64,000 nucleotides of DNA from Gemmatimonadota bacterium (GCA_016712265.1 JADJRJ010000011.1:18327-82326), one strand, 5' to 3'; counted from the stretch's first letter, positions 7,339 to 14,586 are shown. The notes: generated by a model from the sequence alone, not told the origin. A program made the numbers and translations.

Positions 7339-7858
7339 GGGTCCGATCTCCGGTCGTCTGGATCGTCACGTCGGGTAGCGGTTGCAGGCGGCGCTCATGG
7401 GCCTCGATGATGGCGCGGTCGAAGTAGGCCGGGCCGTTCGGAGGCCCCTGCCCACGCCTCGAAACCATCACGGCTCGGATCGCCGGGATCACGTCGAGGT
7501 CGAGATCGAGGCCGCGTTGCAGCCATTTCGCGACGTGGACGCTGGCCGTCATCCAGCCGGCTTGCTTCGACGGGTCGGCGTCAGCGGCCTCGATGACGCG
7601 TTCGGTGGCGTCGTCCAACCGAGGTCGCGCCCGCGCCCCATCACCACCATCATCTTCTCCGTCAGGAGAATGTGGTTGTGGTTGTGGTTGCTCATGCCCG
7701 GCATGTCCGTGTGCATATGCATGTGCATGTCCGTTTGCATCTGCATCGGCCTGTGCATTACCCTTCCACCCGGCGGTTCGCCGCCTCGACGCGTTTGCGG
7801 TAGATCGCCCTCGCCTTCTCCAGCTCGGCGTCGACGCGCTTGTGACGCCACACGCCAT
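7229..7858 (-). CDS. C-terminal part of the DUF1376 protein, out of frame with its N-terminal part
   Basis: The credible coding part begins near 7760: an Ala/His/Gln-rich linker (QADADANGHAHAYAHG, then EQPQPQPHS) followed by ATERVIEAADADPS, HVAKWLQRGLDLDLDVIPAI and PPNGPAYFDRAI. The KWLQ-DVIPAI-FDRAI portion matches the C-terminal region usually fused to DUF1376 N-domains. It lies in a frame one base shifted from the N-domain, which stops at 7758. The two were probably one protein of about 287 residues; the first 30 residues of this frame are a shadow of the N-domain. Confidence 0.55.
   Translation of the reverse strand: MACGVTSASTPSWRRRGRSTANASRRRTAGWKGNAQADADANGHAHAYAHGHAGHEQPQPQPHSPDGEDDGGDGARARPRLDDATERVIEAADADPSKQAGWMTASVHVAKWLQRGLDLDLDVIPAIRAVMVSRRGQGPPNGPAYFDRAIIEAHERRLQPLPDVTIQTTGDRTHGRTTRSNEYDAAASRNAFDAGLAAAALRRMEPSRG
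7672..7757 (-). repeat. Low-complexity GCACAT / CAACCA tract
   Basis: About 85 bases built from short GCACAT-like and CAACCA units (minus strand). Depending on frame it encodes His-Ala, Gln-Pro or Met-His dipeptide runs. DUF1376 proteins often carry such a linker. It adjoins the frame change between the two halves of the gene, so replication slippage or assembly error is plausible. Confidence 0.6.
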
Positions 7859-8093
7859 CGCCGACCTGGAAGAATGCCCGGATCGTCGCCCGGGACCGCC
7901 GCCACTCCGACGCCTCCATCCTGGCGATTCGACGCAGCGCGTGCTCGTCGTCCGGCAACGGCGCGCCCGTCGTCCAGTAGTGGCCGAGCAGCAGCAGATA
8001 GGCGCCGTGCTCTGCCGCCGACAGGTGGCCGGTATCCCGGAGGTAGTCGCCCCAGTAGATCGGCATGTGCGCTGATGGGCCGCCGGACATCAC
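7758..8093 (-). CDS. DUF1376 (YdaU-like) replication-region protein, N-terminal part
   Basis: 111 residues: PIYWGDYLRDTGHLSAAEHG, AYLLLLGHYWTTGAPLPDD, ALRRIARM, FFQVGDGVWRHKRVDAEL. This is the DUF1376 winged-helix-like domain of phage replication regions. The frame stops at 7758, just where the usual low-complexity linker begins; the expected C-terminal half continues one base out of frame. Probably DNA binding, with a role in replication initiation inferred from context. Confidence 0.72.
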   Translation of the reverse strand: MMSGGPSAHMPIYWGDYLRDTGHLSAAEHGAYLLLLGHYWTTGAPLPDDEHALRRIARMEASEWRRSRATIRAFFQVGDGVWRHKRVDAELEKARAIYRKRVEAANRRVEG

Positions 8094-8296
8094 TTCCCCC
8101 GCTTCACCAGCACGAGGTCGTATCCCAGCGCACCGGCCCAGGCGCGGAGCATGGCGAGGCCCGGTGTACTGGTGCCGGTCTCCCAGCGGCTGAGCGAGTT
8201 TTTCGCGACCCCGATCGCATCGGACAGGCTGTCCTGGGACCAGCGGCGCGTCGTCCTGGCGGCAATCAGCTCGGCGACCAGCGGGTCAACGGCCAT
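8090..8296 (-). CDS. XRE-type HTH DNA-binding protein
   Basis: 68 residues from the ATG at 8296, overlapping the upstream stop (TGATG). RWSQDSLSDAIGVAKNSLSR followed by WETGTSTP is a classic HTH_3 recognition region, and GLAMLRAWAGALGYDLVLV is the closing helix and strand seen in small phage XRE proteins. Probably a local transcription regulator. Confidence 0.75.
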   Translation of the reverse strand: MAVDPLVAELIAARTTRRWSQDSLSDAIGVAKNSLSRWETGTSTPGLAMLRAWAGALGYDLVLVKRGK

Positions 8297-8598
8297 CACC
8301 GCCACCACGACAGCAGCCGGGCCAACCTGGATGGCGGCATCGGTGACGGCTTTGGGAACAGTCGCCCGAGCTCGAACCCGCCTTCGTGCGCGGCGTCCCG
8401 CATGACCCCGGCACGGCGCATCGCGGCCATGGCCACCGCTCCGGCGACGGCCCATTTTCGCTGCAACCGCCGTTCGTTGGCGGTGCCTCGCCCGATCCCC
8501 AGGAGGCGCATCGCCCCGGTCGCGGTTTCCGCGCGGCCGTCCACGATCTCCCATGCGATGGTGACCAGCATCTCGGTATCGTCGATCGGCTGCGCCAT
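8296..8598 (-). CDS. Hypothetical protein, possible DNA-binding
   Basis: 100 residues from the ATG at 8598 (MAQPIDDTEM). IAWEIVDGRAETATGAMRLLGIGRGTANERRL resembles a short helix-turn-helix, followed by an Ala-rich helix and a Pro/Trp C-terminus ending LLSWWR. Set among HTH genes. No family recognised. Confidence 0.55.
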   Translation of the reverse strand: MAQPIDDTEMLVTIAWEIVDGRAETATGAMRLLGIGRGTANERRLQRKWAVAGAVAMAAMRRAGVMRDAAHEGGFELGRLFPKPSPMPPSRLARLLSWWR

Positions 8599-8600
8599 GG

Positions 8601-8798
8601 TCACGTCCTCCTCGTCTGGTTCGGCCGATAGCCTCTCGGATGACTGGATCGAAGTCCGGCGCGGTAGACCTGCCGATACACGGCCTGCCGGGTGCGGTGC
8701 GGGAACAGCGCCGCGGCCTCGCGCAGCGTCATGGCGTGGCGCTCCAGCGCGGCGCGCAGGACATCCATCTCCGTCGTGCTCCATGCCATCCAGGCCAT
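8601..8798 (-). CDS. Small Myb/SANT-like HTH protein
   Basis: 65 residues, MAWMAWSTTEMDVLRAALERH, then TLREAAALFPHRTRQAVYRQ and a basic tail. The W-S-x-x-E start, spaced helices and final recognition helix resemble SANT/Myb-like or GcrA-like small phage DNA-binding proteins. The start overlaps the upstream stop (TGATG). Likely regulator or replication accessory. Confidence 0.6.
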   Translation of the reverse strand: MAWMAWSTTEMDVLRAALERHAMTLREAAALFPHRTRQAVYRQVYRAGLRSSHPRGYRPNQTRRT

Positions 8799-9421
8799 CA
8801 CAGCGCCGCCCACGCCGTGGCGTTGGAGCAATAGGACATCCGATCGGAACTCGTTCGCACGGGTATCCACCGTGGCTCCGGCCGGCATGCGCGAGGGTCG
8901 TCCTCGAAGCGCGCATCCGCCGGCCAATCCTCCTCGCGCATCGTGACCCGCGGCCAGTAGTAACCGGGATCGATCTGGGTCGGATGCGGGCCGCTCTCGT
9001 CGTCAATCTCCGGCTCGTCGATCACCACCTCGCCGCGCCACTCCGCGATCCACTCGACGACGACGCCCTTGGGCACCTTCACCGCGTTGGAAATCCGCTC
9101 GATCGAATGACCGAGCGCGGCTTTCTCGACGACGCGGAGACGCCACGGCTCGCGTTCGTCCGGCGACAGGTCCATGATGTTCGCGATCCACGCCCGTCCC
9201 GGTCGGCCGGGGCGAGGCTTCGGCGGGACCAGCGCGACCTTCCCGACGCGCGGTCGCTCCATGTTGAGCGCGAGTCCCGCCTTCCAGCGCATCACCAGAC
9301 GACGCGCCATCCGCTCCGAACATCCGATCTGCTCGGCGATGATTGCGGGCGTGCATCCGACCTCGACGAGGGCGAGGAACTGCCGCTCGACCTCGGGCGA
9401 CCAGCGGTAGGCGGATTCCAT
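8798..9421 (-). CDS. HTH domain protein
   Basis: 207 residues. Residues 1-46, AYRWSPEVERQFLALVEVG then PAIIAEQIGCSERMARRLVM, form a helix-turn-helix; a second HTH-like segment is near residue 100 (GHSIERISNAVKVPKGVVVE). The rest is acidic and Trp/Pro-rich (PGYYWPRVTMREEDWP). Two putative HTHs suggest a regulator or DNA-organising protein. Confidence 0.58.
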   Translation of the reverse strand: MESAYRWSPEVERQFLALVEVGCTPAIIAEQIGCSERMARRLVMRWKAGLALNMERPRVGKVALVPPKPRPGRPGRAWIANIMDLSPDEREPWRLRVVEKAALGHSIERISNAVKVPKGVVVEWIAEWRGEVVIDEPEIDDESGPHPTQIDPGYYWPRVTMREEDWPADARFEDDPRACRPEPRWIPVRTSSDRMSYCSNATAWAAL

Positions 9422-9454
9422 GCTATCATGCCTCCTGGATGGGGTGGGGAAGGG

Positions 9455-10114
9455 TCATGCGGCATCCCCGAGAAGGGATGGCTGGATGGACTTGGGCTCT
9501 ACGGGCGCGGCGTCCCGGAACAGATCGCGCTGGCGGTAGGCGTCGTCGATCCGGCGGCAGGCGATGTCGAAGTAGCCGGGGTCGATCTCGATGCCGATGA
9601 ACTTCCGGCCCAACTTCGCGCAGGCGACACCCGTGGTGCCGGAGCCCATGAAGGGGTCGAGGATGGTGCCTTCCGCTCGCTTCACAAGATCAGACATCAA
9701 CCCGACATGCTTTTCAGTCGGGTGGCCACTTGCCTCAATGCCCGTCAAGCCCGGCGCAATGACGCAATATGGCAACACCCGACTTGCTCGCTTCTGCCCA
9801 TCCGCTCGAAACTCAAAGATCGGCTCGTAGTTGTCTGGCCGATTCGTATTGGTGCGATACCAAACGTGGACAGCGACCAGCGGCAGCGGAACAGGAGGCG
9901 CTTCGACTTCAGTCCAGAATACTTGCCAGTGAGCGCATGGCAGAGAAGCGCAGAATCTCCGTGCCCGCGCGATGCCATCCACAAAATGACCGGCGTTGTT
10001 CGGATACGGCGGGTCCGTCACCACCGCATCCACCTTCCCGAGCGTCGGGAGGATTTCGAGGCAGTCGCCCAGATGCAGGGTGGCGTCCCCGATGCGCTCG
10101 ACCCGCCTGGTCAT
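9455..10114 (-). CDS. DNA adenine/N4-cytosine methyltransferase (beta class), copy A
   Basis: 219 residues. Catalytic motif DPPY lies near residue 39 in VDAVVTDPPYPNN, and the SAM-binding motif GTILDPFMGSGTTGVACAKL near the C-terminus, the beta-class order (PF01555). The middle part holds the target-recognition region. The first ~38 and last ~65 residues are nearly identical to the second methyltransferase at 10326-11048, whereas the middle is unrelated. It probably protects phage DNA from host restriction. Overlaps DUF7220 by four bases. Confidence 0.88.
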   Translation of the reverse strand: MTRRVERIGDATLHLGDCLEILPTLGKVDAVVTDPPYPNNAGHFVDGIARARRFCASLPCAHWQVFWTEVEAPPVPLPLVAVHVWYRTNTNRPDNYEPIFEFRADGQKRASRVLPYCVIAPGLTGIEASGHPTEKHVGLMSDLVKRAEGTILDPFMGSGTTGVACAKLGRKFIGIEIDPGYFDIACRRIDDAYRQRDLFRDAAPVEPKSIQPSLLGDAA

Positions 10115-10329
10115 GCGGCCCCCTTGATGGCATTGAACATCCGCCGCACCGCGTAGCTGCGGACCAGCGAAACGACGGTGAATGCCGCGCCGATCAGCAG
10201 GTTGTCGGAGAGCGGCAGGTGAACCCCGAAGGCGGGGAAGATGGCGATCTGGGCGAGGACGGCGATGCCGTAGCCGATGGCGACATTGGCGACCGCCTCG
10301 ACTGCGGACATGCGGCGGGTCTGGCTCAT
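10111..10329 (-). CDS. DUF7220-like small membrane protein
   Basis: 72 residues from the ATG at 10329. AVEAVANVAIGYGIAVLAQI, then an amphipathic FPAFGVHLPLSDNLLIG and FTVVSLVRSYAVRRMFN match the DUF7220 pattern of two membrane segments ending in a basic RSYxxRRxFN. It separates the paralogous methyltransferases, with ATGA overlaps on both sides. Function unknown. Confidence 0.72.
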   Translation of the reverse strand: MSQTRRMSAVEAVANVAIGYGIAVLAQIAIFPAFGVHLPLSDNLLIGAAFTVVSLVRSYAVRRMFNAIKGAA

Positions 10330-11048
10330 TCCGCGTCCCCGAGCAGGGTAGTCTGGACGGGCTTTGGAATGGGAGCGGCGTCGCGGAATAGGTCGCGCTG
10401 GCGGTAGGCGTCCTCGATCCGCAGGCAGGCTATGTCGAAGTATCCGGGGTCGATCTCGATGCCGATGAACTTCCGGCCCAACTTCGCGCAAGCAACGCCC
10501 GTGGTGCCGGAGCCCATGAAGGGGTCGAGGATGGTGTCTTCTGGTAGGCTTGCAATGTTCACAAGCCGTTCCATCCACTCAATTGGCTTAGCGGTAGGGT
10601 GCCCGTAGTCGCTTGGCATTGGCTTGGCGTCGCTGAAGGATGTTGGCCACATTCCGGGGCGCTTCGGGCGGTTGCCGTAGTATAAGATCGGATGAGAACA
10701 GCAGAATCCCCAGCGACCTAGCCCCACACCACCAGGGACGAAGAAAACTCCCATGTCACGCCACTCAGGATACTTTGAAAGTATGCGAGTGCCCGGCGTT
10801 ACAACACCTCGCTCCGCTATCGCCAGCGCCGATTCAACACGCTGGATGATGTACGCAGGATCATCGTCCGGGAACGAGGCATAGCCGCCGCGGTTCTTGC
10901 GCCCGTCGTTCTCTGTTTTGCCGACGAACCCGACCCCATACGGCGGGTCCGTCACCACCGCATCCACCTTCCCGAGTGTCGGGAGGATTTCCAAGCAGTC
11001 GCCCAGATGCAGCGTCGCATCGCCGATGTGCTCGACCCGGTTTGCCAT
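10326..11048 (-). CDS. DNA adenine/N4-cytosine methyltransferase (beta class), copy B
   Basis: 240 residues from the ATG at 11048. DPPYGVGF is motif IV; ILDPFMGSGTTGVACAKL is motif I. The middle (YASFPDDDPAYIIQRVESAL, YYGNRPKRPGMW, HPTAKPIEWMERL) differs completely from copy A at 9455-10114 while both ends match, down to the FIGIEIDPGYFDIAC and AYRQRDLFRDAAP tail. The two enzymes therefore probably methylate different sites. Confidence 0.88.
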   Translation of the reverse strand: MANRVEHIGDATLHLGDCLEILPTLGKVDAVVTDPPYGVGFVGKTENDGRKNRGGYASFPDDDPAYIIQRVESALAIAERGVVTPGTRILSKYPEWRDMGVFFVPGGVGLGRWGFCCSHPILYYGNRPKRPGMWPTSFSDAKPMPSDYGHPTAKPIEWMERLVNIASLPEDTILDPFMGSGTTGVACAKLGRKFIGIEIDPGYFDIACLRIEDAYRQRDLFRDAAPIPKPVQTTLLGDAE

Positions 11049-11182
11049 CACACGCCCCCCGCGAGTATCCCGATGATGGCGGCGACGAGCATCCCGGCGC
11101 CGAGCACGACGCACCAGGCGCAGCCCTGCGCGTAGCCGTCGGCCGCGCGGGGCGGCGGGTCGAGCATGATGCGGTCGTTCAT
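11048..11182 (-). CDS. Small membrane protein
   Basis: 44 residues, MNDRIMLDPPPRAADGYAQG followed by a hydrophobic helix CAWCVVLGAGMLVAAIIGIL. Its stop overlaps the methyltransferase start (TGATGG). Single-pass; no family recognised. Confidence 0.55.
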   Translation of the reverse strand: MNDRIMLDPPPRAADGYAQGCAWCVVLGAGMLVAAIIGILAGGV

Positions 11183-11184
11183 GT

Positions 11185-11349
11185 TCACTTCCCTGCCCGG
11201 AGTGCGATGTGCTTGGCCTCCCGCAGTGCCGCGAGCCGTTGCAGCCGCTTCCCGTGCGGGGCGCGGATGTAGGCGGCGCGGCGGGTCTCGACCTCGCGCA
11301 GCTCGGGCGCGGTCAGGAGGTCTGGGTGGATACGGCGGCGGGGCTTCAT
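11185..11349 (-). CDS. Small basic hypothetical protein
   Basis: 54 residues from the ATG at 11349: MKPRRRIHPDLLTAPELREV, then RRAAYIRAPHGKRLQRLAAL and a Lys/Arg-rich end. Overlaps the upstream C5 methyltransferase by four bases, which fixes the start. Basic and helical, so it may bind nucleic acid. Confidence 0.55.
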   Translation of the reverse strand: MKPRRRIHPDLLTAPELREVETRRAAYIRAPHGKRLQRLAALREAKHIALRAGK

Positions 11350-12224
11350 GCGGCGCTCGCGATCTGTAGCGCATCGACCTGGCGGATGCGGTCGAGCAGC
11401 CAAGACAGCACAGGGACGGCCATGCTGTTTCCGATGGCCTTGTATCGAGGCCCGTCCGCCGCCGGCTTGCCGCGATAGAGGATGTCGGTCCAGCCGTCGG
11501 GAAAGCCCTGTAGGCGTTCCGCCTCAACAGGCATCAGCCTCCTGACGGCGGTCGGTGATGCGCTTTGATGTGGCAAGATCGGCAAATTCTCGGCGGTGTC
11601 GGCGTCGTTCCGGTATCCGCTGCCGCGCGCAGAGCCCGCAGCAAGGGGGCGGGCAAGGTCTTCCCGCGCCTCTCGGCCCGGCGCAGGATTCCTTGACAGG
11701 CTCGCTCGCTCAAAAAGTACCGCTGCGGCACGTCGCCAGTCTCCAAGACATCCGACAACGAAGACGCGACGCCGGCGCTGGGGAACTCCGAAGTGCTGAG
11801 CGTCAAGAACTCGGTAGGCGACCCCATACCCGAGTTCGCCCATGAGCCCGAGGACGGTTCCAAATGTCCGCCCTCCGTCGATCGACAGGACGCCGGGGAC
11901 GTTCTCCCAAACCATCCATCGGGAGCGAACTCGGCCAAGAGCCGCAAGGCCGACGAGGGTGAGGTCGCCACGCGGATCGTCCAATCCCGCTCGGCGTCCG
12001 GCGACGCTGAACGCCTGGCAGGGGGAGCCCCAGACAACAACGTCAACTGGCTCGACCGCATCCCACTCCACCTTCGTCACGTCGCCGAGATTGCGAACTC
12101 CGGGAAACCGTGTGGCGTGAACGGCGGACGGGAACAGGTCGATCTCCGAACACCAGCGCCAGTCGATCCACGGCGCCGCGCACTCCGGGGCGCCGATGCC
12201 GCTGAACATCGTGCCGCCCTTCAT
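11346..12224 (-). CDS. DNA (cytosine-5) methyltransferase
   Basis: 292 residues from the ATG at 12224. Motif I FSGIGAPE, motif IV VVWGSPCQAFS with the catalytic Cys, motif VI MVWENVPGVLS, motif VIII FGVPQRRRRVFVVG, and motifs IX-X AERLQGFPDGW and KAIGNSMAVPVL appear in canonical order. It converts cytosine to 5-methylcytosine in a site set by the variable region before motif IX. Directly downstream of the VRR-NUC gene; probably protects phage DNA from restriction. Confidence 0.93.
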   Translation of the reverse strand: MKGGTMFSGIGAPECAAPWIDWRWCSEIDLFPSAVHATRFPGVRNLGDVTKVEWDAVEPVDVVVWGSPCQAFSVAGRRAGLDDPRGDLTLVGLAALGRVRSRWMVWENVPGVLSIDGGRTFGTVLGLMGELGYGVAYRVLDAQHFGVPQRRRRVFVVGCLGDWRRAAAVLFERASLSRNPAPGREAREDLARPLAAGSARGSGYRNDADTAENLPILPHQSASPTAVRRLMPVEAERLQGFPDGWTDILYRGKPAADGPRYKAIGNSMAVPVLSWLLDRIRQVDALQIASAA

Positions 12225-12586
12225 GCGGCGGCCCTCGCCTCGCGGGTCGGAATGCCGAACGCCCGCAAGCAGGTCGCGACATCGTCGAGGGAACGTGCCA
12301 GCAGAACCGGAGGACACCCGCACTGGGCGAGACGGCCGGCCGCAGCGTTCTGCGCGTCGCTGGGCTTGCCCTTGCCTGCCTTGAGCTCGATCCAATGGGC
12401 CCGCCCCTGCCAGACGATGCAGAGATCGGGGATGCCCGGTCGGACTCCCATCGCCTTGAGGATGCCGCCCTCGGCCGTGGTCCTGGCACCGCCATTCGGG
12501 ACGTGAAACGCCCATGCCTCGGCCGGTAGCACGGCGTCGAGGTACTGGATCGCGGCGCGGTGCAGCGCCTGCTCCGGGCGGCGCAC
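12221..12586 (-). CDS. VRR-NUC domain nuclease
   Basis: 121 residues from a GTG at 12586. PEQALHRAAIQYLDAVLP, HVPNGGARTTAEGGILKAMG and GIPDLCIVWQGRAHWIELKAGKG contain the VRR-NUC signature: catalytic PD and E-L-K of the PD-(D/E)XK fold. Stand-alone VRR-NUC enzymes in phages cut branched DNA or act as resolvases. Between GapR and the C5 methyltransferase; a role in recombination or packaging-substrate processing is inferred. Confidence 0.85.
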   Translation of the reverse strand: MRRPEQALHRAAIQYLDAVLPAEAWAFHVPNGGARTTAEGGILKAMGVRPGIPDLCIVWQGRAHWIELKAGKGKPSDAQNAAAGRLAQCGCPPVLLARSLDDVATCLRAFGIPTREARAAA

Positions 12587-12591
12587 GGCGC

Positions 12592-12861
12592 TCAGCCCTC
12601 GATGTCCGGCGCCATGCCTAGCGCCCGCTTGTAGACCTCCAGAAGCTCTTCCTGCTCGTGCAGATCGGCCTCGTCCATGCCGCGAATGCGGAGGATTTGG
12701 CGCATGATCTTGGTGTCGAACCCGGCCGACTTGGCCTCGGCGAACACCTCCTTCATGTCCTCGGACAGGGCCCTCTTCTCCTCGGACAGACGTTCCAGGC
12801 GATCGATGAACGAGCGGAGTTGGTCGGCGGTGACGCCGGCTGTGGCGGGGATGTCGGTCAT
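12592..12861 (-). CDS. GapR-family DNA-binding protein (DUF2312)
   Basis: 89 residues. TADQLRSFIDRLERLSEEKR, ALSEDMKEVFAEAKSAGFDT and KIMRQILRIRGMD are the DUF2312 coiled-coil signature. GapR of alphaproteobacteria is a tetrameric clamp that senses overtwisted DNA and stimulates topoisomerases. A phage copy probably helps replication or remodels the nucleoid. It is the strongest single clue to an alphaproteobacterial host. Confidence 0.9.
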   Translation of the reverse strand: MTDIPATAGVTADQLRSFIDRLERLSEEKRALSEDMKEVFAEAKSAGFDTKIMRQILRIRGMDEADLHEQEELLEVYKRALGMAPDIEG

Positions 12862-13148
12862 GCCGACGCTTCCGCGGGGACGGCGGCGCCATTGAGACGC
12901 TTGGCCTCGCGGGTCGCCCGCATCTTGGCGGCACGCGCGAGATACCGAGACCGATAGTCTGGATCGTTCGCGAACTTCTCCTTCAGAGCTGCGCTAATGC
13001 CGGGGCGCACAGCCGGCTTACGCTCGTCTGATGCCTCGTGGACGATGCCGATTGCCTTGAGGCCCGCATGCACCTCCGCCAGCTCTGCCGACAGGCGCCG
13101 TTCTTCGGCAAGCAGTTGGTCGCGCAGCTTCGCGATATGCTTGTTCAC
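12858..13148 (-). CDS. Helical hypothetical protein
   Basis: 96 residues from a GTG at 13148. Residues 1-35 form a coiled coil (KLRDQLLAEERRLSAELAEV), then ISAALKEKFANDPDYRSRYL and a very basic RAAKMRATREAKRLNG. The ATGA overlap with GapR suggests co-translation. Possibly nucleic-acid binding; no family recognised. Confidence 0.55.
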   Translation of the reverse strand: MNKHIAKLRDQLLAEERRLSAELAEVHAGLKAIGIVHEASDERKPAVRPGISAALKEKFANDPDYRSRYLARAAKMRATREAKRLNGAAVPAEASA

Positions 13149-13201
13149 GTCGCACCCTCCGTCATAAGGGGATGCCGCTGGGCTCGCCGCGACCGGCTCA
13201 T
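13145..13201 (-). CDS. 18-residue basic micro-ORF
   Basis: MSRSRRAQRHPLMTEGAT. It ends in a TGA that overlaps the GTG of the next gene and begins in an ATG that overlaps the stop of another micro-ORF (13198-13260). The chain of overlaps suggests translational coupling into the 12858 gene, but chance cannot be excluded. Confidence 0.22.
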   Translation of the reverse strand: MSRSRRAQRHPLMTEGAT

Positions 13202-13260
13202 TCCGGTGCTGACGCGAGGCTGATACGGGGCGCGACCAGCAACTCCGACCTTTCCGCCAT
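13198..13260 (-). CDS. 20-residue micro-ORF
   Basis: MAERSELLVAPRISLASAPE, stop overlapping the next micro-ORF's ATG (ATGA). GGAAAGG follows rather than precedes its start, so initiation is doubtful. Kept because it continues the overlap chain. Confidence 0.15.
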   Translation of the reverse strand: MAERSELLVAPRISLASAPE

Positions 13261-13698
13261 GCGATCCCGTGCCGATGTGCTGCGGCACGACAGCCGACGC
13301 TCGGAGGACGGTTGGTGTGTGCCCGGCCGGTTCCCGGCGGCCGTGGGAGGTGCGCCGGCTGAAGGGCGCGTGGAAAAGAGCGCCGGCCTTCCACCGGCTC
13401 GGCCCACTTGACAGCAGGGCTCGCCCCTCGAAGCGGTTGGGTGCTGTTGGCCAGCCCCGTTCGCGCGGCCCAGTTGGGCCTGCCCCGGAGTGCTGGCGCC
13501 GCCGATGCCGGGTCAGATCAGGGTCAGAGAGACGTTCAGGACGTACGAGTTCGGTTTCATGCCGATCTCCATCGTTCGGGTTGCGGGAGGTGCCCGGGAA
13601 GCGCGACGGCCTCCGCCCGGGCTCGGAGTGGAAACTCCCGCGATTCGGGGAGTCGTCGCGCATCTCAGTCAAGCCGCGGCGGGAGCGCCCGGCTTGCG
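13261..13698. other. Gap without a convincing gene
   Basis: About 440 bases in which long antisense frames exist on both strands but none has credible protein character. A 15-codon ORF (MKPNSYVLNVSLTLI) with GGAG upstream lies at about 13513-13560, minus strand. No terminator or tRNA seen. The open frame from 13145 to 14086 appears to result from GC-rich composition. Confidence 0.4.
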
Positions 13699-13839
13699 TC
13701 ATCTGAAGATCGTCGCTGCCAGCCATCCGCTCTTCTGCGTGGCTACGATGCACCGGCCGAATGCCGGGGGCGGGTCCACGCACCCCTCTACGGGGAAGAG
13801 AGACGGCATGTTTGAACCCATGCCGGCCGGCGGGAGCAT
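13699..13839 (-). CDS. Small hypothetical protein
   Basis: 46 residues: MLPPAGMGSNMPSLFPVEGC, then AFGRCIVATQKSGWLAATIF. The mixed hydrophobic C-terminal half looks like protein, unlike neighbouring frames. It lies just downstream of a run of small membrane genes with ATGA-type spacing. No family. Confidence 0.35.
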   Translation of the reverse strand: MLPPAGMGSNMPSLFPVEGCVDPPPAFGRCIVATQKSGWLAATIFR

Positions 13840-13875
13840 GGGCGGAGGTATCCCGCCCGTATGCGAGGGAGGGGG

Positions 13876-14022
13876 TCACGGCCGGGTTTCCGCCCAGGCC
13901 CACATGATGGCGGCGCTGATAGCCAACGCTTCCGAGGACAAGCCCAGAAAGCGATGCATGATGAACAGCCAGCCCACGGCGGCGCCGGCAGCCAGCACAA
14001 ACCTGAGCAGCCGCCACCCCAT
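13876..14022 (-). CDS. Small membrane protein
   Basis: 48 residues, MGWRLLRFVLAAGAAVGWLF then SEALAISAAIMWAWAETRP: one or two hydrophobic helices. The ATG overlaps the upstream stop (TGATG), fixing the start. One of three consecutive small membrane genes. Confidence 0.55.
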   Translation of the reverse strand: MGWRLLRFVLAAGAAVGWLFIMHRFLGLSSEALAISAAIMWAWAETRP

Positions 14023-14132
14023 CACCGCACCCCCGCCCGTTGCAGGTTGCTGCCGAGGCGCAGAAGGAAGGCGGCGCCGATGACACCCATCAGGGCGAAG
14101 GGAGCGGAGAGGATCAGGAGGGCGGGGATCAT
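14022..14132 (-). CDS. Small membrane peptide
   Basis: 36 residues, MIPALLILSAPFALMGVIGA followed by AFLLRLGSNLQRAGVR: one membrane helix with a basic tail. Coupled by ATGA to the upstream gene and TGATG to the downstream one. Confidence 0.5.
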   Translation of the reverse strand: MIPALLILSAPFALMGVIGAAFLLRLGSNLQRAGVR

Positions 14133-14347
14133 CCCCACGCTCCCAGCCAGACGCCTACGCCGTGAATGATGCCGATCGGCGGAGCAATCGCGCCCGCGAT
14201 CAGGAACCCCCAGGCTTGCGTGGTGAAGCAGGTGTAGAGGTGCTGAATCCATGCCGCCAACGCGCCGCCCACGAGGGCCAGCATGCAACACCCGCCCACG
14301 ATGGCCTGAGCGCGCCTCCTCGCTCGCATCGTCCACCTCGCCATCAC
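14129..14347 (-). CDS. Small two-helix membrane protein
   Basis: 72 residues: basic start (MARWTMRARRRAQ) then two hydrophobic segments, about 16-35 and 45-70, joined by a short loop with HLYTCFTTQAW. Topology like a class II holin, but position in the early operon argues against lysis. ATGA overlaps on both sides. Confidence 0.55.
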   Translation of the reverse strand: MMARWTMRARRRAQAIVGGCCMLALVGGALAAWIQHLYTCFTTQAWGFLIAGAIAPPIGIIHGVGVWLGAWG

Positions 14348-14586
14348 TCCCCTCCCCCGATCCCGTCGTCCGCCATGCCGTTCCTGATCCGGGCGAGCTC
14401 GTCGCCGAGGCAGGCCGCCGCGGCCAGCGTGTCGATCCGGTGCTCCAGCACCGCGATCCGCTGGGCATCGGCATACCGCTCGTGGCGCAGCGTCTCGATC
14501 TCGGCTCGGAGATCGGCGAGCTCCGTGCCGAGCGAGCGGGTCTGCTCCAGGGCGAGCGTCGCGTCGAGGGGGCCGGGGATGGCCAT
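14344..14586 (-). CDS. Coiled-coil hypothetical protein
   Basis: 80 residues from the ATG at 14586. Residues 10-60 form a coiled coil (TELADLRAEIETLRHERY, AQRIAVLEHRIDTLA); the tail is acidic and Gly-rich. Translationally coupled to the zinc-ribbon gene upstream. Confidence 0.55.
   Translation of the reverse strand: MAIPGPLDATLALEQTRSLGTELADLRAEIETLRHERYADAQRIAVLEHRIDTLAAAACLGDELARIRNGMADDGIGGGE

Noticed and set aside
7672..7757. CRISPR-like or satellite array
   Set aside because: Units are 6 bases with no spacers; it is coding low-complexity sequence of the DUF1376 linker.
7382..10156. 924-residue open frame on the plus strand
   Set aside because: Antisense to seven minus-strand genes with real motifs (methyltransferase, DUF1376, HTH); Arg/Pro/Ala-rich shadow caused by GC-rich third positions.
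13145..14086. 313-residue minus-strand frame
   Set aside because: Crosses three small membrane genes and an empty stretch; composition is Arg/Gly/Pro/Ser and no domain; the smaller ORFs fit ATGA coupling better.
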